A stretch of DNA of 64,000 nt. Source: Chthonobacter albigriseus (lineage in GTDB: Bacteria; Pseudomonadota; Alphaproteobacteria; Rhizobiales; Pleomorphomonadaceae). How positions within the stretch are numbered: the first letter of the stretch is position 1; every line of letters begins with the position of its first letter. Both the position numbers and the translations under genes were made by a program. Shown here one piece after another: positions 15,616 through 25,183 of this stretch. Under the pieces are notes generated by a model that was given only the letters and a program-made list of their open reading frames with translations, was not told the DNA's origin and searched no databases. Location of the stretch: contig NZ_JACDIT010000002.1 of the NCBI RefSeq assembly GCF_013839445.1, positions 186,001-250,000 of the forward strand, given 5' to 3'.

Positions 15616-17241
15616 CTAAGAAGAGCCCGCCGCAGGCAAGCCGGCCGAAGCCCCGGCCCCGACGAGGGACGCGGCGAGTGCGTCGGCCGTCAGCGGGGCT
15701 ATGCTCTCGATGCGGCGGACGTTCTCCACGTGCCACAGGCGGAGCTTCTGGTTCCAGACGCCGGCTAGGAGCGGGCCGGCGACGAAAACGCCGTCGCGCA
15801 CCTCCAAGCCGCCACCGACCTCGAACCCCCGCCCCGTCTCGTTGGCGCGCGCCATACCGGTCGATAGCAAATTCCGGATCAGCGGCACCGTCGAACGTCC
15901 GTCGATCTCCTCGAACCCGCCGCAATTGACCACGGCGGCGAAGGTGGTGTCCGGCTGCCGCGCCTGCCCGTCGGTTCCGAGATACCGGAGCGTCACGCCG
16001 CCGCCTGACGCGTTCCCCGCGAGACTTTCCAGCCGGCCCGCCAGCATCTCGAGGCGGCCGCTCGCCGCCAGGGACTCCGCGGTGTCCCGGTACTCACGAC
16101 CGGCGCGCCGGATCAGCCGGGAGAACCGCATGCCGTAGGTGTTGTTGAAAACGCGCGCCTCGCCCTCCGGCAGGCGCGAAAGCACCTGAACCAGCAGCGC
16201 ACCGAGATGGGAGAAGCTGTCCGCGACCGCAACGCCTTCGGCCGAAAGGTCCGCCACGTCGGCCTCGGCCGCCTCGATCACCTGGCGGGCATCGGTTGGC
16301 GTGCCGGCGATCAACTGCTGCATCCTGGCGAAGGGCGGGCTTATCTCGTCCTGCCCGGAGATGCGGTGGGGGAATTGTCCACTCGGCGACAGGGTCACGA
16401 CCTTCCTCAAGATGCCGTCGAACCGCGGGTCGCTGCCGAGGACGTAGAGGATTTCAAGCGCGCTCGCGTTGGTCCCGACGACGAGGATGTTCCGCTGGTC
16501 GGCGGGAGCCCGGGAAAGAAGGTTTTCCAGCGTCCGAAGGTTCTGATCGAACCCCGGTTCGTAGACGTCGTCGATGACCGGCGGGGCGTCGCCCGTTCGA
16601 CCCTGGACATGGCCTACCCCGCGCGTCGGCGGACTTCCGATGGCCAGAACCACGGAACGGCATTCCAGGGCTCCGCCGCCGTCAGCGGTCGTGAACTTGA
16701 CCCGGAAACGGTTGGACCGGCCTTCGCCGATCTCGACGACTTCTCCCACCGTCCGGCGCACTGTCAGGAGCCCCTTCGCCTTCGCCTCGGCCAGTTCGCG
16801 TTCCATCACCTCGGCCAGGTACAGTCCGAAGAGACGCCGCGGGATGTAGAGCCCGTCCCATTCACCCCTGTCCATCAGCGGGTTGTTCCGGTCCAGCCAA
16901 CGGTCGAACGCCGGGCCCGACTCCCGACGGGCTTGCTCGGTCCACCAGGACCGCTTCTCTTTCAGCCAGGAAACGAAGGCGTCTAACTCGGCGGGCGGTA
17001 CGAACTCCTTCAGCGTGGTGATGATCAGGCCGTTAAAAGACGACCGTGACCCGTAAGGCACACCGCACCAGAAACCGGACCGGTCGAACACCTGGACAAC
17101 CAGCGGAGACGCGGGTCGAACCCCAGCCGACAAACGGTTTATCAGCGCCCGCAAGGTATAGGTTCCGGAGACGCCGGCACCGACGACGACAAGGTTGGCA
17201 TCCGCCGCGATCTGCGGTTCATGGCTCAACTGAAACTCCAC
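15616..17241 (-). CDS. FAD/NAD(P)-binding oxidoreductase
   Basis: Flavoprotein of 541 aa. An N-terminal dinucleotide-binding fold VVVGAGVSGTYTL (residues 19-31) and a second Rossmann motif VVGTNASALEIL (near 250) suggest binding of FAD and NAD(P)H, as in the FAD-NAD(P)-binding families related to N-hydroxylating monooxygenases. The GTG at 17241 has GAGG seven nt upstream. It lies between an LbH acetyltransferase and, divergently, the aminosugar genes. The substrate is unknown; the location suggests, without proving, a role in modifying a sugar or its substituent. Confidence 0.75.
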   Translation of the reverse strand: MEFQLSHEPQIAADANLVVVGAGVSGTYTLRALINRLSAGVRPASPLVVQVFDRSGFWCGVPYGSRSSFNGLIITTLKEFVPPAELDAFVSWLKEKRSWWTEQARRESGPAFDRWLDRNNPLMDRGEWDGLYIPRRLFGLYLAEVMERELAEAKAKGLLTVRRTVGEVVEIGEGRSNRFRVKFTTADGGGALECRSVVLAIGSPPTRGVGHVQGRTGDAPPVIDDVYEPGFDQNLRTLENLLSRAPADQRNILVVGTNASALEILYVLGSDPRFDGILRKVVTLSPSGQFPHRISGQDEISPPFARMQQLIAGTPTDARQVIEAAEADVADLSAEGVAVADSFSHLGALLVQVLSRLPEGEARVFNNTYGMRFSRLIRRAGREYRDTAESLAASGRLEMLAGRLESLAGNASGGGVTLRYLGTDGQARQPDTTFAAVVNCGGFEEIDGRSTVPLIRNLLSTGMARANETGRGFEVGGGLEVRDGVFVAGPLLAGVWNQKLRLWHVENVRRIESIAPLTADALAASLVGAGASAGLPAAGSS

Positions 17242-17449
17242 TTCTGCACCTCAAGCGAGACTAACGGACGCGTTTGCCGGTTTCCGACGATTGGACGCCT
17301 TGTGTTGCAATGGGCGAAACCCTACGGGAAAGGAGCGATCCGATCGAGGTAGGAACTCGTAGGTACGATGTGGTACTCGACAGGTGTTGCAACGAGTCCG
17401 AGGCGTCCCCAATTTTTCCGGAACGCGGTCGCCGTGGAAGGCTGATTTG

Positions 17450-18391
17450 ATGATCCACCAAAAAGCTGAGTGTCTTACTCCAAATATTGGGGCGGGCACT
17501 TATGTGTGGCAATTTTCGATTGTCCGCGAAGGTGCAATCCTTGGTGAGGATTGCAACGTTTGCTCCCATTGCTTGATTTCCGATAGTGTCGTCATCGGCG
17601 ACCGCGTGACGATCAAGAACGGAGTTGCGATACCGGCCGGCGTCATGATCGGCAATGACGCCTTCATCGGCCCGAACGTGACCTTTGCGAACCCTCTCCC
17701 AGCAGATGGGGTCGAGCATATCTTCGGCCTTTCCACGGCGACCCGCACCGTCATCGGTACCGGCGCGTCGATCGGGGGCGGCGCGGTTGTTCAAAAGGGC
17801 GTCACGATCGGCGACAACGCTCTGGTGGGCGCCGGCGCGGTTGTCACGCTCTCCGTCCCGCCGAATGCGATCGTAGTCGGCAATCCGGCGCGCATCGTCG
17901 GCTATGCGAACCAGCCGGAACCGACGAAGTCGGCCGTCGAGTCCTGTCCGAACGGAATTCCCCTCGGCGCCACGCCGACCGAGGTGAGCGGCGTCGTCCT
18001 CTATCGCCTCCCCATCGTCAAGGACTTGCGCGGCGACCTCACTGTTGGCGAGTTCGAGAAGACGCTTCCATTCCGGCCGATGCGCTATTTCATGGTCGTG
18101 GATGTACCGTCCAGGGAAACGCGTGGAGAGCATGCGCATCGTGAATGCACGGAATTCCTGATCTGCGTGACCGGCAGCTGCACGGTTGTCGCGGACGACG
18201 GGCGAAACCGTCAGTCCTTCCAGCTCGACAGCTTCGACCGTGGCCTGTTGCTTCCTCCAGGCGTATGGCGGACGCACTTCAACTACAGCCCCGACGCCAT
18301 CCTTTTGGTGTTCGCGTCGCACCACTACGATCCTTCGGACTACATCCGGGACTATGACCAGTTCAGGGCCGAAGTCGGAGCTGTGGCATGA
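17450..18391 (+). CDS. Bifunctional sugar N-acetyltransferase / dTDP-4-keto-6-deoxyglucose 3,4-ketoisomerase (WxcM/FdtD-like fusion)
   Basis: Two enzymes of the dTDP-3-acetamido-3,6-dideoxyhexose pathway in one 313-aa chain. Residues 1 to about 160 are a left-handed beta-helix acetyltransferase ([27 protein letters not shown], ending [12 protein letters not shown]). Residues about 180-313 are a cupin of the FdtA/QdtA ketoisomerase type ([20 protein letters not shown], then [17 protein letters not shown], and [20 protein letters not shown]). The ATG at 17450 is preferred to an upstream ATG at 17384 because the acetyltransferase fold begins there. Its stop overlaps the aminotransferase start by 4 bp. 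Whether the product is Fuc3N- or Qui3N-type cannot be read here. Confidence 0.87.
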   Translation: MIHQKAECLTPNIGAGTYVWQFSIVREGAILGEDCNVCSHCLISDSVVIGDRVTIKNGVAIPAGVMIGNDAFIGPNVTFANPLPADGVEHIFGLSTATRTVIGTGASIGGGAVVQKGVTIGDNALVGAGAVVTLSVPPNAIVVGNPARIVGYANQPEPTKSAVESCPNGIPLGATPTEVSGVVLYRLPIVKDLRGDLTVGEFEKTLPFRPMRYFMVVDVPSRETRGEHAHRECTEFLICVTGSCTVVADDGRNRQSFQLDSFDRGLLLPPGVWRTHFNYSPDAILLVFASHHYDPSDYIRDYDQFRAEVGAVA

Positions 18392-19515
18392 TTCCGTTCC
18401 TGGAGCTCGGGTCGGCTTACCGGGAACTGAAGTCCGAAATCGATGACGCCGTCTCCCGCGTGCTGTCTTCCGGGAGCTACATCCTCGGCAAGGAAGTGGC
18501 GGACTTCGAAGAGCAATTCGCCGCCTACTGCGAAGCCGAGGCGTGCATCGGCGTCGGAAACGGTCTCGACGCGCTGCATCTGGCGCTCCTTGCGGTCGGG
18601 GTGGGCCCTGGCGACGAAGTGATTGTTCCGTCCCACACGTTCATCGCCACCTGGCTCGCCGTCGCGCAGTGCGGGGCGAAGCCGGTGCCGGTCGAACCCG
18701 ACTCTCGTACGTTCAACATCGATCCAGAGCGGATCGAGCAGGCGCTGACCGATCGGACCCGCGCGATTGTCCCGGTGCATCTCTACGGACAGCCCGCCGA
18801 TCTCGATCCGATCCTCTCCGTCGCCCGCAAGCACGGGCTCAAGGTGGTCGAGGACGCAGCTCAGGCCCAGGGCGCCTCGTACAAGGGGCGTCGGATCGGC
18901 GGCCATGGCGACGCCGTTTCGTGGAGCTTCTATCCCGTCAAGAATCTTGGCGCTATCGGTGACGCCGGCGCGGTCACCACCAACGATCCGGAAATCGCCC
19001 GGCGCCTTCGCCTGTTGCGCAACTACGGCTCGGAAGTGCGCTACTACAACGACGAGATCGGGTATAATTCGCGGCTCGATCCGATCCAGGCAGCGATCCT
19101 TGGCGTCAAGCTCCGCCACCTCGACGCATGGAACGCCCGAAGGCAGGTGCTCGCCGACATGTACCTCGACAGCCTGCGCGACTGTATCGAACTGCCAACG
19201 ACCATTCCCTTCACACGCAGCGTCTGGCACCTCTTCGTGGTCCGGCACCCGAAGCGTGACGAGCTTCAGCGGCGGCTTGCGGAGGCTGGAGTCGGCACGA
19301 TCATCCACTATCCCGTCGCGTGCCATCAGCAGAAGGCTTTCGCCGATCGGGGCTTCCGGGCATCGGACCTGCCGATCGCGCAAAAACTCGCCGAAACCGT
19401 CCTCAGCCTGCCCATGGGGCCGCATCTGTCGACGGCCGACTGCGCGGCCGTGATCGAGAGGGTCAAGTCTACCGTCGCGCAAATGGGAGAGCCGGGCGCG
19501 CCCAGCGGAGCTTGA
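18388..19515 (+). CDS. DegT/DnrJ/EryC1/StrS-type sugar aminotransferase (3-aminotransferase, FdtB/QdtB-like)
   Basis: PLP enzyme of 375 aa, predicted to transaminate the 3-keto sugar made by the upstream ketoisomerase. It opens [20 protein letters not shown], typical of the family. PLP-contacting motifs are [26 protein letters not shown] and the lysine in [16 protein letters not shown] (about 189-204). [12 protein letters not shown] and [12 protein letters not shown] are also conserved. Its start codon overlaps the previous stop and its stop overlaps the flippase start, so the three are translationally coupled. Confidence 0.9.
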   Translation: MIPFLELGSAYRELKSEIDDAVSRVLSSGSYILGKEVADFEEQFAAYCEAEACIGVGNGLDALHLALLAVGVGPGDEVIVPSHTFIATWLAVAQCGAKPVPVEPDSRTFNIDPERIEQALTDRTRAIVPVHLYGQPADLDPILSVARKHGLKVVEDAAQAQGASYKGRRIGGHGDAVSWSFYPVKNLGAIGDAGAVTTNDPEIARRLRLLRNYGSEVRYYNDEIGYNSRLDPIQAAILGVKLRHLDAWNARRQVLADMYLDSLRDCIELPTTIPFTRSVWHLFVVRHPKRDELQRRLAEAGVGTIIHYPVACHQQKAFADRGFRASDLPIAQKLAETVLSLPMGPHLSTADCAAVIERVKSTVAQMGEPGAPSGA

Positions 19516-20948
19516 TGCCGCAATCCACCAGCAGCCACCGGCACGTCCTGCGGATCCTTGGGATTCTCGGCAGTTCGGCGGTCATCCAGATTGCGATCGG
19601 TGTTCTGAAGGTGAAGGCGCTGGCCCTGTTGGCCGGCCCGAGCGGAGTGGGTCTCGCCGGGCTCTTCGCGGCTGTCCTGAGTGTCGGGACCAGCACGGCC
19701 GGCATCGGTCTTGGACAGGGTGCCGTTCGCGAGATTGCCGCCAAAGCCGATGATCCGGCGTCGGTGGCCGTGATCCGACGCGCGCTCTTCTGGGGCAGTG
19801 TCGCCCTGGGGCTCCTGGGCGCCCTGGTCATGATCGCACTCGCAGAACCCATCGCCGCCTACGCGATGGGCGATGCCGCGCTCGCCTCGCAGGTAAGGTG
19901 GCTGGCCGGCGGAGTCGCGGTGGCGGTGGTCGCGGCCGGGCAAGCCGCGCTCCTCAACGGATTGCAGCAGATCCGCGCGCTAGCCGTTCTCGGCGTCGTC
20001 GTCAGTGCTCTTGCGGCGGTTGCCGGCGTCGGGTTTGCCGTCGCCTGGGGCCCGGACGGCGCGATCGGCTTCACGCTGGCTGTTCCGGTCGCGTCTCTCC
20101 TGGTCGGCACCATCCTCTGCGCCCGTCTGCCGCGTGTCCCGCAGACCGCGTGGCGGTGGCGAGAGCTTCTTCCTTTGCTACGCAGGATGGCCGGGCTGGG
20201 CTTTGCGATGACCCTGGCCGGGATAGCCGGGCATCTGGCGCAGGTGACGGTCCGCGCGCTGATCGTCGAGGATCTCGGCCTGGAGGCGGTGGGCCATTTT
20301 CAGGCTGCCTGGACCGTCTCCTATCAGTACATGGGCGTGATCCTCGCGGCGCTCGCCATGGACTTCTTCCCCCGGCTCTCGGCGGTCGCGGACGACCGGC
20401 CCCGGGCTGCCCGGCTTGTCAACGAGCAGTTCGAGATCGCGCTCCTCTTCGCAGGTCCCGTCCTCACCTGCGCGATGGTCTTCAGTCCGATCGCCATCCA
20501 GATCCTCTACACGGCGGACTTTGCCGAATCCGCGCAGGTCCTGCGCTGGCAGATCCTCGGCGACATCGTCAAGATCGCAGCCTGGCCGCTCGGCTTCCTG
20601 CTTCTCGCCCAGCGTGCGGGCACCGCGTTCTTCATGACGGATCTGCTTTGGGCCGCGTCCTATCCGGCCCTGGTTGCCCTTCTTCTTCCGTCTTACGGGT
20701 TGGAAGCCGCCGGCATGGCGTTCTTGGCCAGCTACACGCTCTACCTGGGGAGCGTGGTGCTGGCCGCGCCGCGCTTCGGCTGCACGATCTCCGCGCAGAA
20801 CTGGCGTTACCTGGCGGAAAGCGCGCTCTACCTGGTCGCCGGCTTTGCTGTGGCCGACCATGGCGGCATCGGCCCGCTTGCCATTGGCGTGGCGCTGATC
20901 GCCGCCCAGTCGGCGACGAACTGGCGCCGGATGCGCCACAACTTCTAG
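19515..20948 (+). CDS. Wzx-type oligosaccharide flippase
   Basis: Polytopic inner-membrane protein of 477 aa (about 12 hydrophobic segments) of the MOP superfamily, related to O-antigen/ECA translocases. It would flip an undecaprenyl-linked repeat unit to the periplasm. Start at the TGATG overlap with the aminotransferase; earlier in-frame codons belong to a shadow reading. Position directly after the aminosugar genes supports export of an oligosaccharide that contains that sugar. It is one of two flippases in the region. Confidence 0.87.
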   Translation: MPQSTSSHRHVLRILGILGSSAVIQIAIGVLKVKALALLAGPSGVGLAGLFAAVLSVGTSTAGIGLGQGAVREIAAKADDPASVAVIRRALFWGSVALGLLGALVMIALAEPIAAYAMGDAALASQVRWLAGGVAVAVVAAGQAALLNGLQQIRALAVLGVVVSALAAVAGVGFAVAWGPDGAIGFTLAVPVASLLVGTILCARLPRVPQTAWRWRELLPLLRRMAGLGFAMTLAGIAGHLAQVTVRALIVEDLGLEAVGHFQAAWTVSYQYMGVILAALAMDFFPRLSAVADDRPRAARLVNEQFEIALLFAGPVLTCAMVFSPIAIQILYTADFAESAQVLRWQILGDIVKIAAWPLGFLLLAQRAGTAFFMTDLLWAASYPALVALLLPSYGLEAAGMAFLASYTLYLGSVVLAAPRFGCTISAQNWRYLAESALYLVAGFAVADHGGIGPLAIGVALIAAQSATNWRRMRHNF

Positions 20949-20965
20949 CGTTCCAGCCAGCCCGT

Positions 20966-21667
20966 TCAGGACGTGATCTGAACGGCGGCGTTCCAATCCG
21001 CGACATTGTAGGCCAGATACCGGTAGCGAAGACCGCGACGGGCTATGAACTCGTGGAACGCCTTGAACTCGTGCTCTTTCCAGCCATCGTAGTTGAAGTA
21101 CTCGTCGAACACGATCACCGTTCCCGGCCCGATATGGTCGTCAAGAGCGTCGAAAACCGCCTTCGTCGACGAGTAGAGATCGCAGTCGATGTGAAGGAAC
21201 GAGCACTTCCGACCCTGCTCGCTCTTGGCGTATGCCGGCACCGTCGTGTTGAACCAGCCGACGTGGAGGCGCACGTTGGGTCGCACCTTCGGAACCGAAC
21301 CCTTCGTATTGAAGAAGCCCTTGGTGTATTTGCCGAACCAGTCTTCCGGCAACCCCTCGAAGGAGTCGAAGCCATCGACGACGGTGCCGGCGGGAGCACG
21401 GTCGGCGATAAGGTTGATCGTGGCGCCGGAGTAGACACCGAACTCCGCGAACAGTCCCCCGGCCTCGGCATGCGCCAGTCCCTCAAGCAGGACATCCTGC
21501 TTGTTCGAGTAGGCCCGCGCGCCCTGCATGTTGGTGGCTGCGTAGTTCGACCCTTCCAGAAGAGCGGCTAGAGTCCGGGCGGACTCGTGCGTGTACACGA
21601 CCTTGTTCGTGAGCTTGTTCAGCTCCATGGCAATCGCGTGTTTGATTGCTGGAATCAGGTTCTTCAT
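20966..21667 (-). CDS. TylF/macrocin O-methyltransferase-like SAM methyltransferase
   Basis: Class I methyltransferase of 233 aa from the ATG at 21667 (MKNLIPAIKHAIAMELNKLT). The SAM-binding motif FAEFGVYSGATINLIA is at about residues 87-102. The metal/substrate segment FLHIDCDLYSSTKAVFDALD and then VIVFDEYFNYDGW match the TylF family. It is likely to O-methylate a sugar of the glycan made here, but small-molecule targets exist in the family. It converges on the flippase with a 17-bp gap. Confidence 0.8.
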   Translation of the reverse strand: MKNLIPAIKHAIAMELNKLTNKVVYTHESARTLAALLEGSNYAATNMQGARAYSNKQDVLLEGLAHAEAGGLFAEFGVYSGATINLIADRAPAGTVVDGFDSFEGLPEDWFGKYTKGFFNTKGSVPKVRPNVRLHVGWFNTTVPAYAKSEQGRKCSFLHIDCDLYSSTKAVFDALDDHIGPGTVIVFDEYFNYDGWKEHEFKAFHEFIARRGLRYRYLAYNVADWNAAVQITS

Positions 21668-21780
21668 TCTCGATCCGACCAGTCGTGCTTGAAAATCCGG
21701 GTGCGGAGGGATGCCAGGCCGGGCAAGGCCGGCTGGATCCCACTGGATCAAGCTAGACCGTGGAAACCGTCGGTTTGCTG

Positions 21781-23214
21781 TCAGGAGATCGATTTTGAGG
21801 CGCCCGGTGTGGCGGCGAACTGGGTCGGGATCGTTCCCTGCGGCGAGGACGGAAAACAGACCTGGACCAGGAAGCCGGCCGGTCCCTCGTGCCGGAGGAC
21901 GACCGCGCCGTGGAGTTGGGCTATGCGGTCGACAATCTGCGAGCCGAGCCGGGCTCCGCTTGCGGAACCATCCGGCGGGGGCGACTTGCCGTCCCCTGGG
22001 CGCGGACGATTGCCGGGCAGACTGTTGGCAACCTCCAACACCCCGACGGCCCTCACAGAAACAGTGATCTCGGTCCCCTCTTCGGTGTGGCGGATCGCGT
22101 TCTCGACGAGGTTCCGGATCAGCAGTTCCAGAAGGCTGGGGATCGCGCGCACCTGCGGATCGCCCATCGCCTCCAGGGAGATGACCTTGCCGAACTCGTA
22201 GACCAGCGGCGCCATGGCGGCGACGGCCGTCTCGGCGACGTGCCTCAGGCTGACGGTCTCAAAGGTCTGCTCGACCATTCCGTCCAGGCGGGCCAGGGAT
22301 GTGAGTTGCTCCAGTACGTAGGTAAGGCTGGCCAGGTCATTGAGTGCGTTCCGCGCACGGGGGTCGTCGCAGGTTTCAAGTTCCAGTCGGATCACCGCGA
22401 TCGGCGTCCGTATCTCGTGCGCTATCGCGGCCGTGTAGACCTTTTGCGCCTGGATCAGATCCGAGATGCGCTGGATGGCTCGGTTCACGGCGCTGCCGAA
22501 ACTGGCGATCTCGAAAGGCATGCCATCCAGAGCGATCGGGCCCGGCCGGAAGGCCAGATCGAGATTGCCAACCGTTTTTGCGGCGGCGCTGACCGGCTTG
22601 AGGGCACGTCGCACGGACCAAACGGTTGCGCCGAACACGAGGGTCAACATCAAAGTCATCGGCAGGAGCATGTGATCGAGGAGCTCGTCGACGATGACCA
22701 CGTTCGTCAGTCCATCCGGATCATCAACGACGATCAGTTCGATGTGGAAGACACCGTTGCTGCTTTCGAAGCTCTGACCGCCCGCGAACGACAGCGGTTT
22801 GCCTGGGCGAAGAGACCGCTGCCAGAACGCCGGGGGCGTGAAACCTTCCGGCATCAGCAGGTTCAGGCATGCCCCTTCGCAGGTCGAGTACACCAGACCG
22901 CGCGTCAGATTTCTGATGCGCAGGTAGTAGCCCTTCATATCGCTGCGCGTGGCGTCCGGAATCGAACCCGTGTCGCCAGTCGTCAGAACCTTGGCGTACC
23001 GCTCAGCGATAGTGGGGGTGACCGTCAATGTGGTCCCATCCTGAACGGATGCGGCGATCCGTTGCGTCTCCAGTTCGATGATCCGGCGTATCAATCCGTC
23101 GTTGTCACGCCAGTACTCGAGAAAGACGAGCGTTGCCTGCAGCGCCATGGCAACGAGTGCGAAAGCCAGGACGCGAACCCCGACGATCCGGATGAGCCGG
23201 GGCTGACCCGTCAT
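21781..23214 (-). CDS. Sensor histidine kinase (OmpR/QseC class)
   Basis: Inner-membrane sensor kinase of 477 aa. TM1 is at about residues 9-31, a periplasmic sensor domain runs to about 165, and TM2 (MLLPMTLMLTLVFGATVW) precedes a HAMP-like linker. The phospho-acceptor histidine is in AIAHEIRTPIAVIRLELE (H near 264). The N box is RNLVENAIRHTEEG. The G1 box is degenerate: VANSLPGN replaces the usual VxDNGPGI, so the canonical ATP-contacting Asp is absent; a G2-like ARLGSQIVDRI remains. Its start overlaps the stop of the response regulator gene, so the two are coupled. Confidence 0.9.
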   Translation of the reverse strand: MTGQPRLIRIVGVRVLAFALVAMALQATLVFLEYWRDNDGLIRRIIELETQRIAASVQDGTTLTVTPTIAERYAKVLTTGDTGSIPDATRSDMKGYYLRIRNLTRGLVYSTCEGACLNLLMPEGFTPPAFWQRSLRPGKPLSFAGGQSFESSNGVFHIELIVVDDPDGLTNVVIVDELLDHMLLPMTLMLTLVFGATVWSVRRALKPVSAAAKTVGNLDLAFRPGPIALDGMPFEIASFGSAVNRAIQRISDLIQAQKVYTAAIAHEIRTPIAVIRLELETCDDPRARNALNDLASLTYVLEQLTSLARLDGMVEQTFETVSLRHVAETAVAAMAPLVYEFGKVISLEAMGDPQVRAIPSLLELLIRNLVENAIRHTEEGTEITVSVRAVGVLEVANSLPGNRPRPGDGKSPPPDGSASGARLGSQIVDRIAQLHGAVVLRHEGPAGFLVQVCFPSSPQGTIPTQFAATPGASKSIS

Positions 23215-23891
23215 GGCGAGCCGATCGTCCGCAGCATATAGCCGACGCCTCGTATGGTATCGATGCGGATATCCGCCGCCTGGGTCTCCAAACGCTTGCG
23301 CAAGCGAGAGACGCTCAGTTCCAAGGCGTTTGCCGAAACGGCCTCGTCGTATTCGGAAAGCGCCGCCTCCAACCGTCTCTTCAGCACGACCCGGCCGGCG
23401 TCTCTCAGCAGCAGTTCCAGCAGGGCGCGCTCGCGCGGTGGCATCGCGACGCTTTGGCCGGCCATCGTGACGAGCGTCGTGGCGGGATCGTAGCGGATCT
23501 GACCTGCAGAAAGGATCGGTTGGGCCGTCGACGGCGCCCGCCGCAGCATCGCCCGGCAGCGTGCCAGGAACTCGGCGTGGTTGAACGGCTTCAGGAGGAA
23601 GTCATCGGCTCCGGCATCGAGCACCGCGACGCGCTGTTCGATGCCTGCCCGCGCCGAGATGACCAGGATCGGTACAGCGCTGCCCGCCGCTCGCAGGGCA
23701 CGGATGAGGTCTGTTCCGTCGCCGTCCGGCAAGCCCAAGTCGAGCAGCAGCAGATCGTGGCTGCCTTCCCGCAGTGCGGTCCGGGCATCGGCGATCGTTG
23801 AGAATACATCCACGCGCCAGCCCGCGTCGTGAATTCTTTCCACGAGGAGGCCCGTCAAGCGCTGGCTGTCCTCGACCAGTAGAATTCGCAA
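23211..23891 (-). CDS. OmpR/PhoB-family response regulator
   Basis: Receiver plus winged-helix DNA-binding regulator, 226 aa. I chose the TTG at 23891 (reads LRILLVEDSQRL), with GAGG seven nt upstream; the frame is open to 23981 but the extra residues look non-homologous. The phospho-acceptor Asp is in LLLLDLGLPDGDG (near 50), the conserved Lys is in FLLKPFN, and the C-terminal domain ends RIDTIRGVGYMLRT. It is partner of the adjacent kinase. Targets are unknown; position suggests surface-glycan control. Confidence 0.92.
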   Translation of the reverse strand: MRILLVEDSQRLTGLLVERIHDAGWRVDVFSTIADARTALREGSHDLLLLDLGLPDGDGTDLIRALRAAGSAVPILVISARAGIEQRVAVLDAGADDFLLKPFNHAEFLARCRAMLRRAPSTAQPILSAGQIRYDPATTLVTMAGQSVAMPPRERALLELLLRDAGRVVLKRRLEAALSEYDEAVSANALELSVSRLRKRLETQAADIRIDTIRGVGYMLRTIGSP

Positions 23892-24105
23892 CTCTCGTCC
23901 TCGCGATCTGAATCCGAATGTCGCCCCACCCGCCTGGAACCAACAGCCTATTCTCACGTAAAGGAAATTACCAAGAGACATCGTCGATGGTGAGACTACC
24001 TATGCTCCGGGACGCGGTGTGCCGGTTCAAACGGGTCCGCGGCGCTGGCCGCCCGGCCTCGGGTCGACAGCTGGTGTCGAACCTGGAGGCGGCGGTCCGG
24101 TGCGA

Positions 24106-24936
24106 TCAGGTCGAGGGCGGTGAGATGCGCGGCTGCTCGGGCGTTTCGAGGGGACCGTCTGTCTGCGTCCGACGGAGGCGGGCACGCAGGTCGGTGAGCG
24201 GCGCGCCGAGCGGAGAAAGGGCGGCCCACATCCGAAACAGCCGGTCGCGTGCCTTCATGGCGAGGTGGCTGGCGCGCTCCGACGGGGTGAGATCGAGCTG
24301 CTCGAGGCGCGCTTCGCCGATCGAGGAGGCCTGGAACCGCTCGAAGAGCGGGAACGGATAGACCGCCAGGTTGACAAGGCCGTGGTCCCAGTAGCGATCC
24401 ATGAACACGTCCACGGGCGCGGCAACCTGGTTTCCACGGGCCAGCAACCGCTCGGCGCCCCGGCGGGTGATCAGATATCCCTGCGTGCCCAGAGCGAAGC
24501 TGGTGATCTGGACGAGGTGGTGATAGCGGTCGAGAAACGGGCTGGCCACATAGCGCATGCGCGGCGGCACCTTGGCGAACAAGCGCAGGTACTCGATCCC
24601 GAGATCCTCGAATTCGGTCGAAACAAGGGAGCGTAGGCAGGGCCAGTCGACGACAACATCGTCTTCCAGGACCACCATCTGCGAGACGTCGGACTGCACA
24701 AGCCAGCGCCAAAGCGCGTCGTGGCTGCTGTAGCAGCCCAATTCGCCGGCGGTCATGTTCCGGCCCTCGCGATGGCGAGCGCCTTGACTGTCGTAGACGA
24801 GCGGCGGCTGAAGCTGACGATGCGCGTCGAAGAAGGACCACTCCATGCCGGCATCGGCGGCGGACCTTGCGAAGGCCGCCCGGCGCTCTGCAGCGTCCGA
24901 AAGGCTTATGACCCAGGTCTTCGTGTTGTATGCCAT
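24106..24936 (-). CDS. Glycosyltransferase family 25 (LPS-type)
   Basis: A 276-aa enzyme resembling LOS galactosyltransferases of GT25. From the ATG at 24936 it opens MAYNTKTWVISLSDAAERRA, the family's first strand with the UxSLxxxxxRR pattern. MTAGELGCYSSHDALWRWLV and then VVLEDDVVVDW (about 95-105) hold the acidic donor/metal-binding motif. GYLITRRGAERLL follows. The C-terminal 50 residues are basic. It is divergent from the GT10 gene. Confidence 0.88.
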   Translation of the reverse strand: MAYNTKTWVISLSDAAERRAAFARSAADAGMEWSFFDAHRQLQPPLVYDSQGARHREGRNMTAGELGCYSSHDALWRWLVQSDVSQMVVLEDDVVVDWPCLRSLVSTEFEDLGIEYLRLFAKVPPRMRYVASPFLDRYHHLVQITSFALGTQGYLITRRGAERLLARGNQVAAPVDVFMDRYWDHGLVNLAVYPFPLFERFQASSIGEARLEQLDLTPSERASHLAMKARDRLFRMWAALSPLGAPLTDLRARLRRTQTDGPLETPEQPRISPPST

Positions 24937-25077
24937 CTGCGTCCCATCTACAGAACACCCCAACCGGTCGAACACTCCGTCTACGGTATATGCGCCGGAT
25001 TGGGAACGTCCGGGGCTGGGCGTGGCGGTCAGGACCGTCTCTGTCGAGGGGACGACATACGGCGCGAGCGCTGCGTG

Positions 25078-25094
25078 CCCTTGAGTTTCAAGGG
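25078..25094. other. Perfect palindrome between divergent GT25 and GT10 genes
   Basis: Arms CCCTTGA and TCAAGGG separated by GTT, in the 247-bp divergent spacer, 90 bp before the GT10 start. It could be an operator or a small hairpin; there is no T-tract after it. Confidence 0.35.
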
Positions 25095-25183
25095 CTCCGG
25101 CGGGGACGATTCACATGCGAACGGGATGCGCGCGGCATTCCCGTTTATCCTGTCCTCCGGGGGTCGGCCGACAAGGAGCTGCA

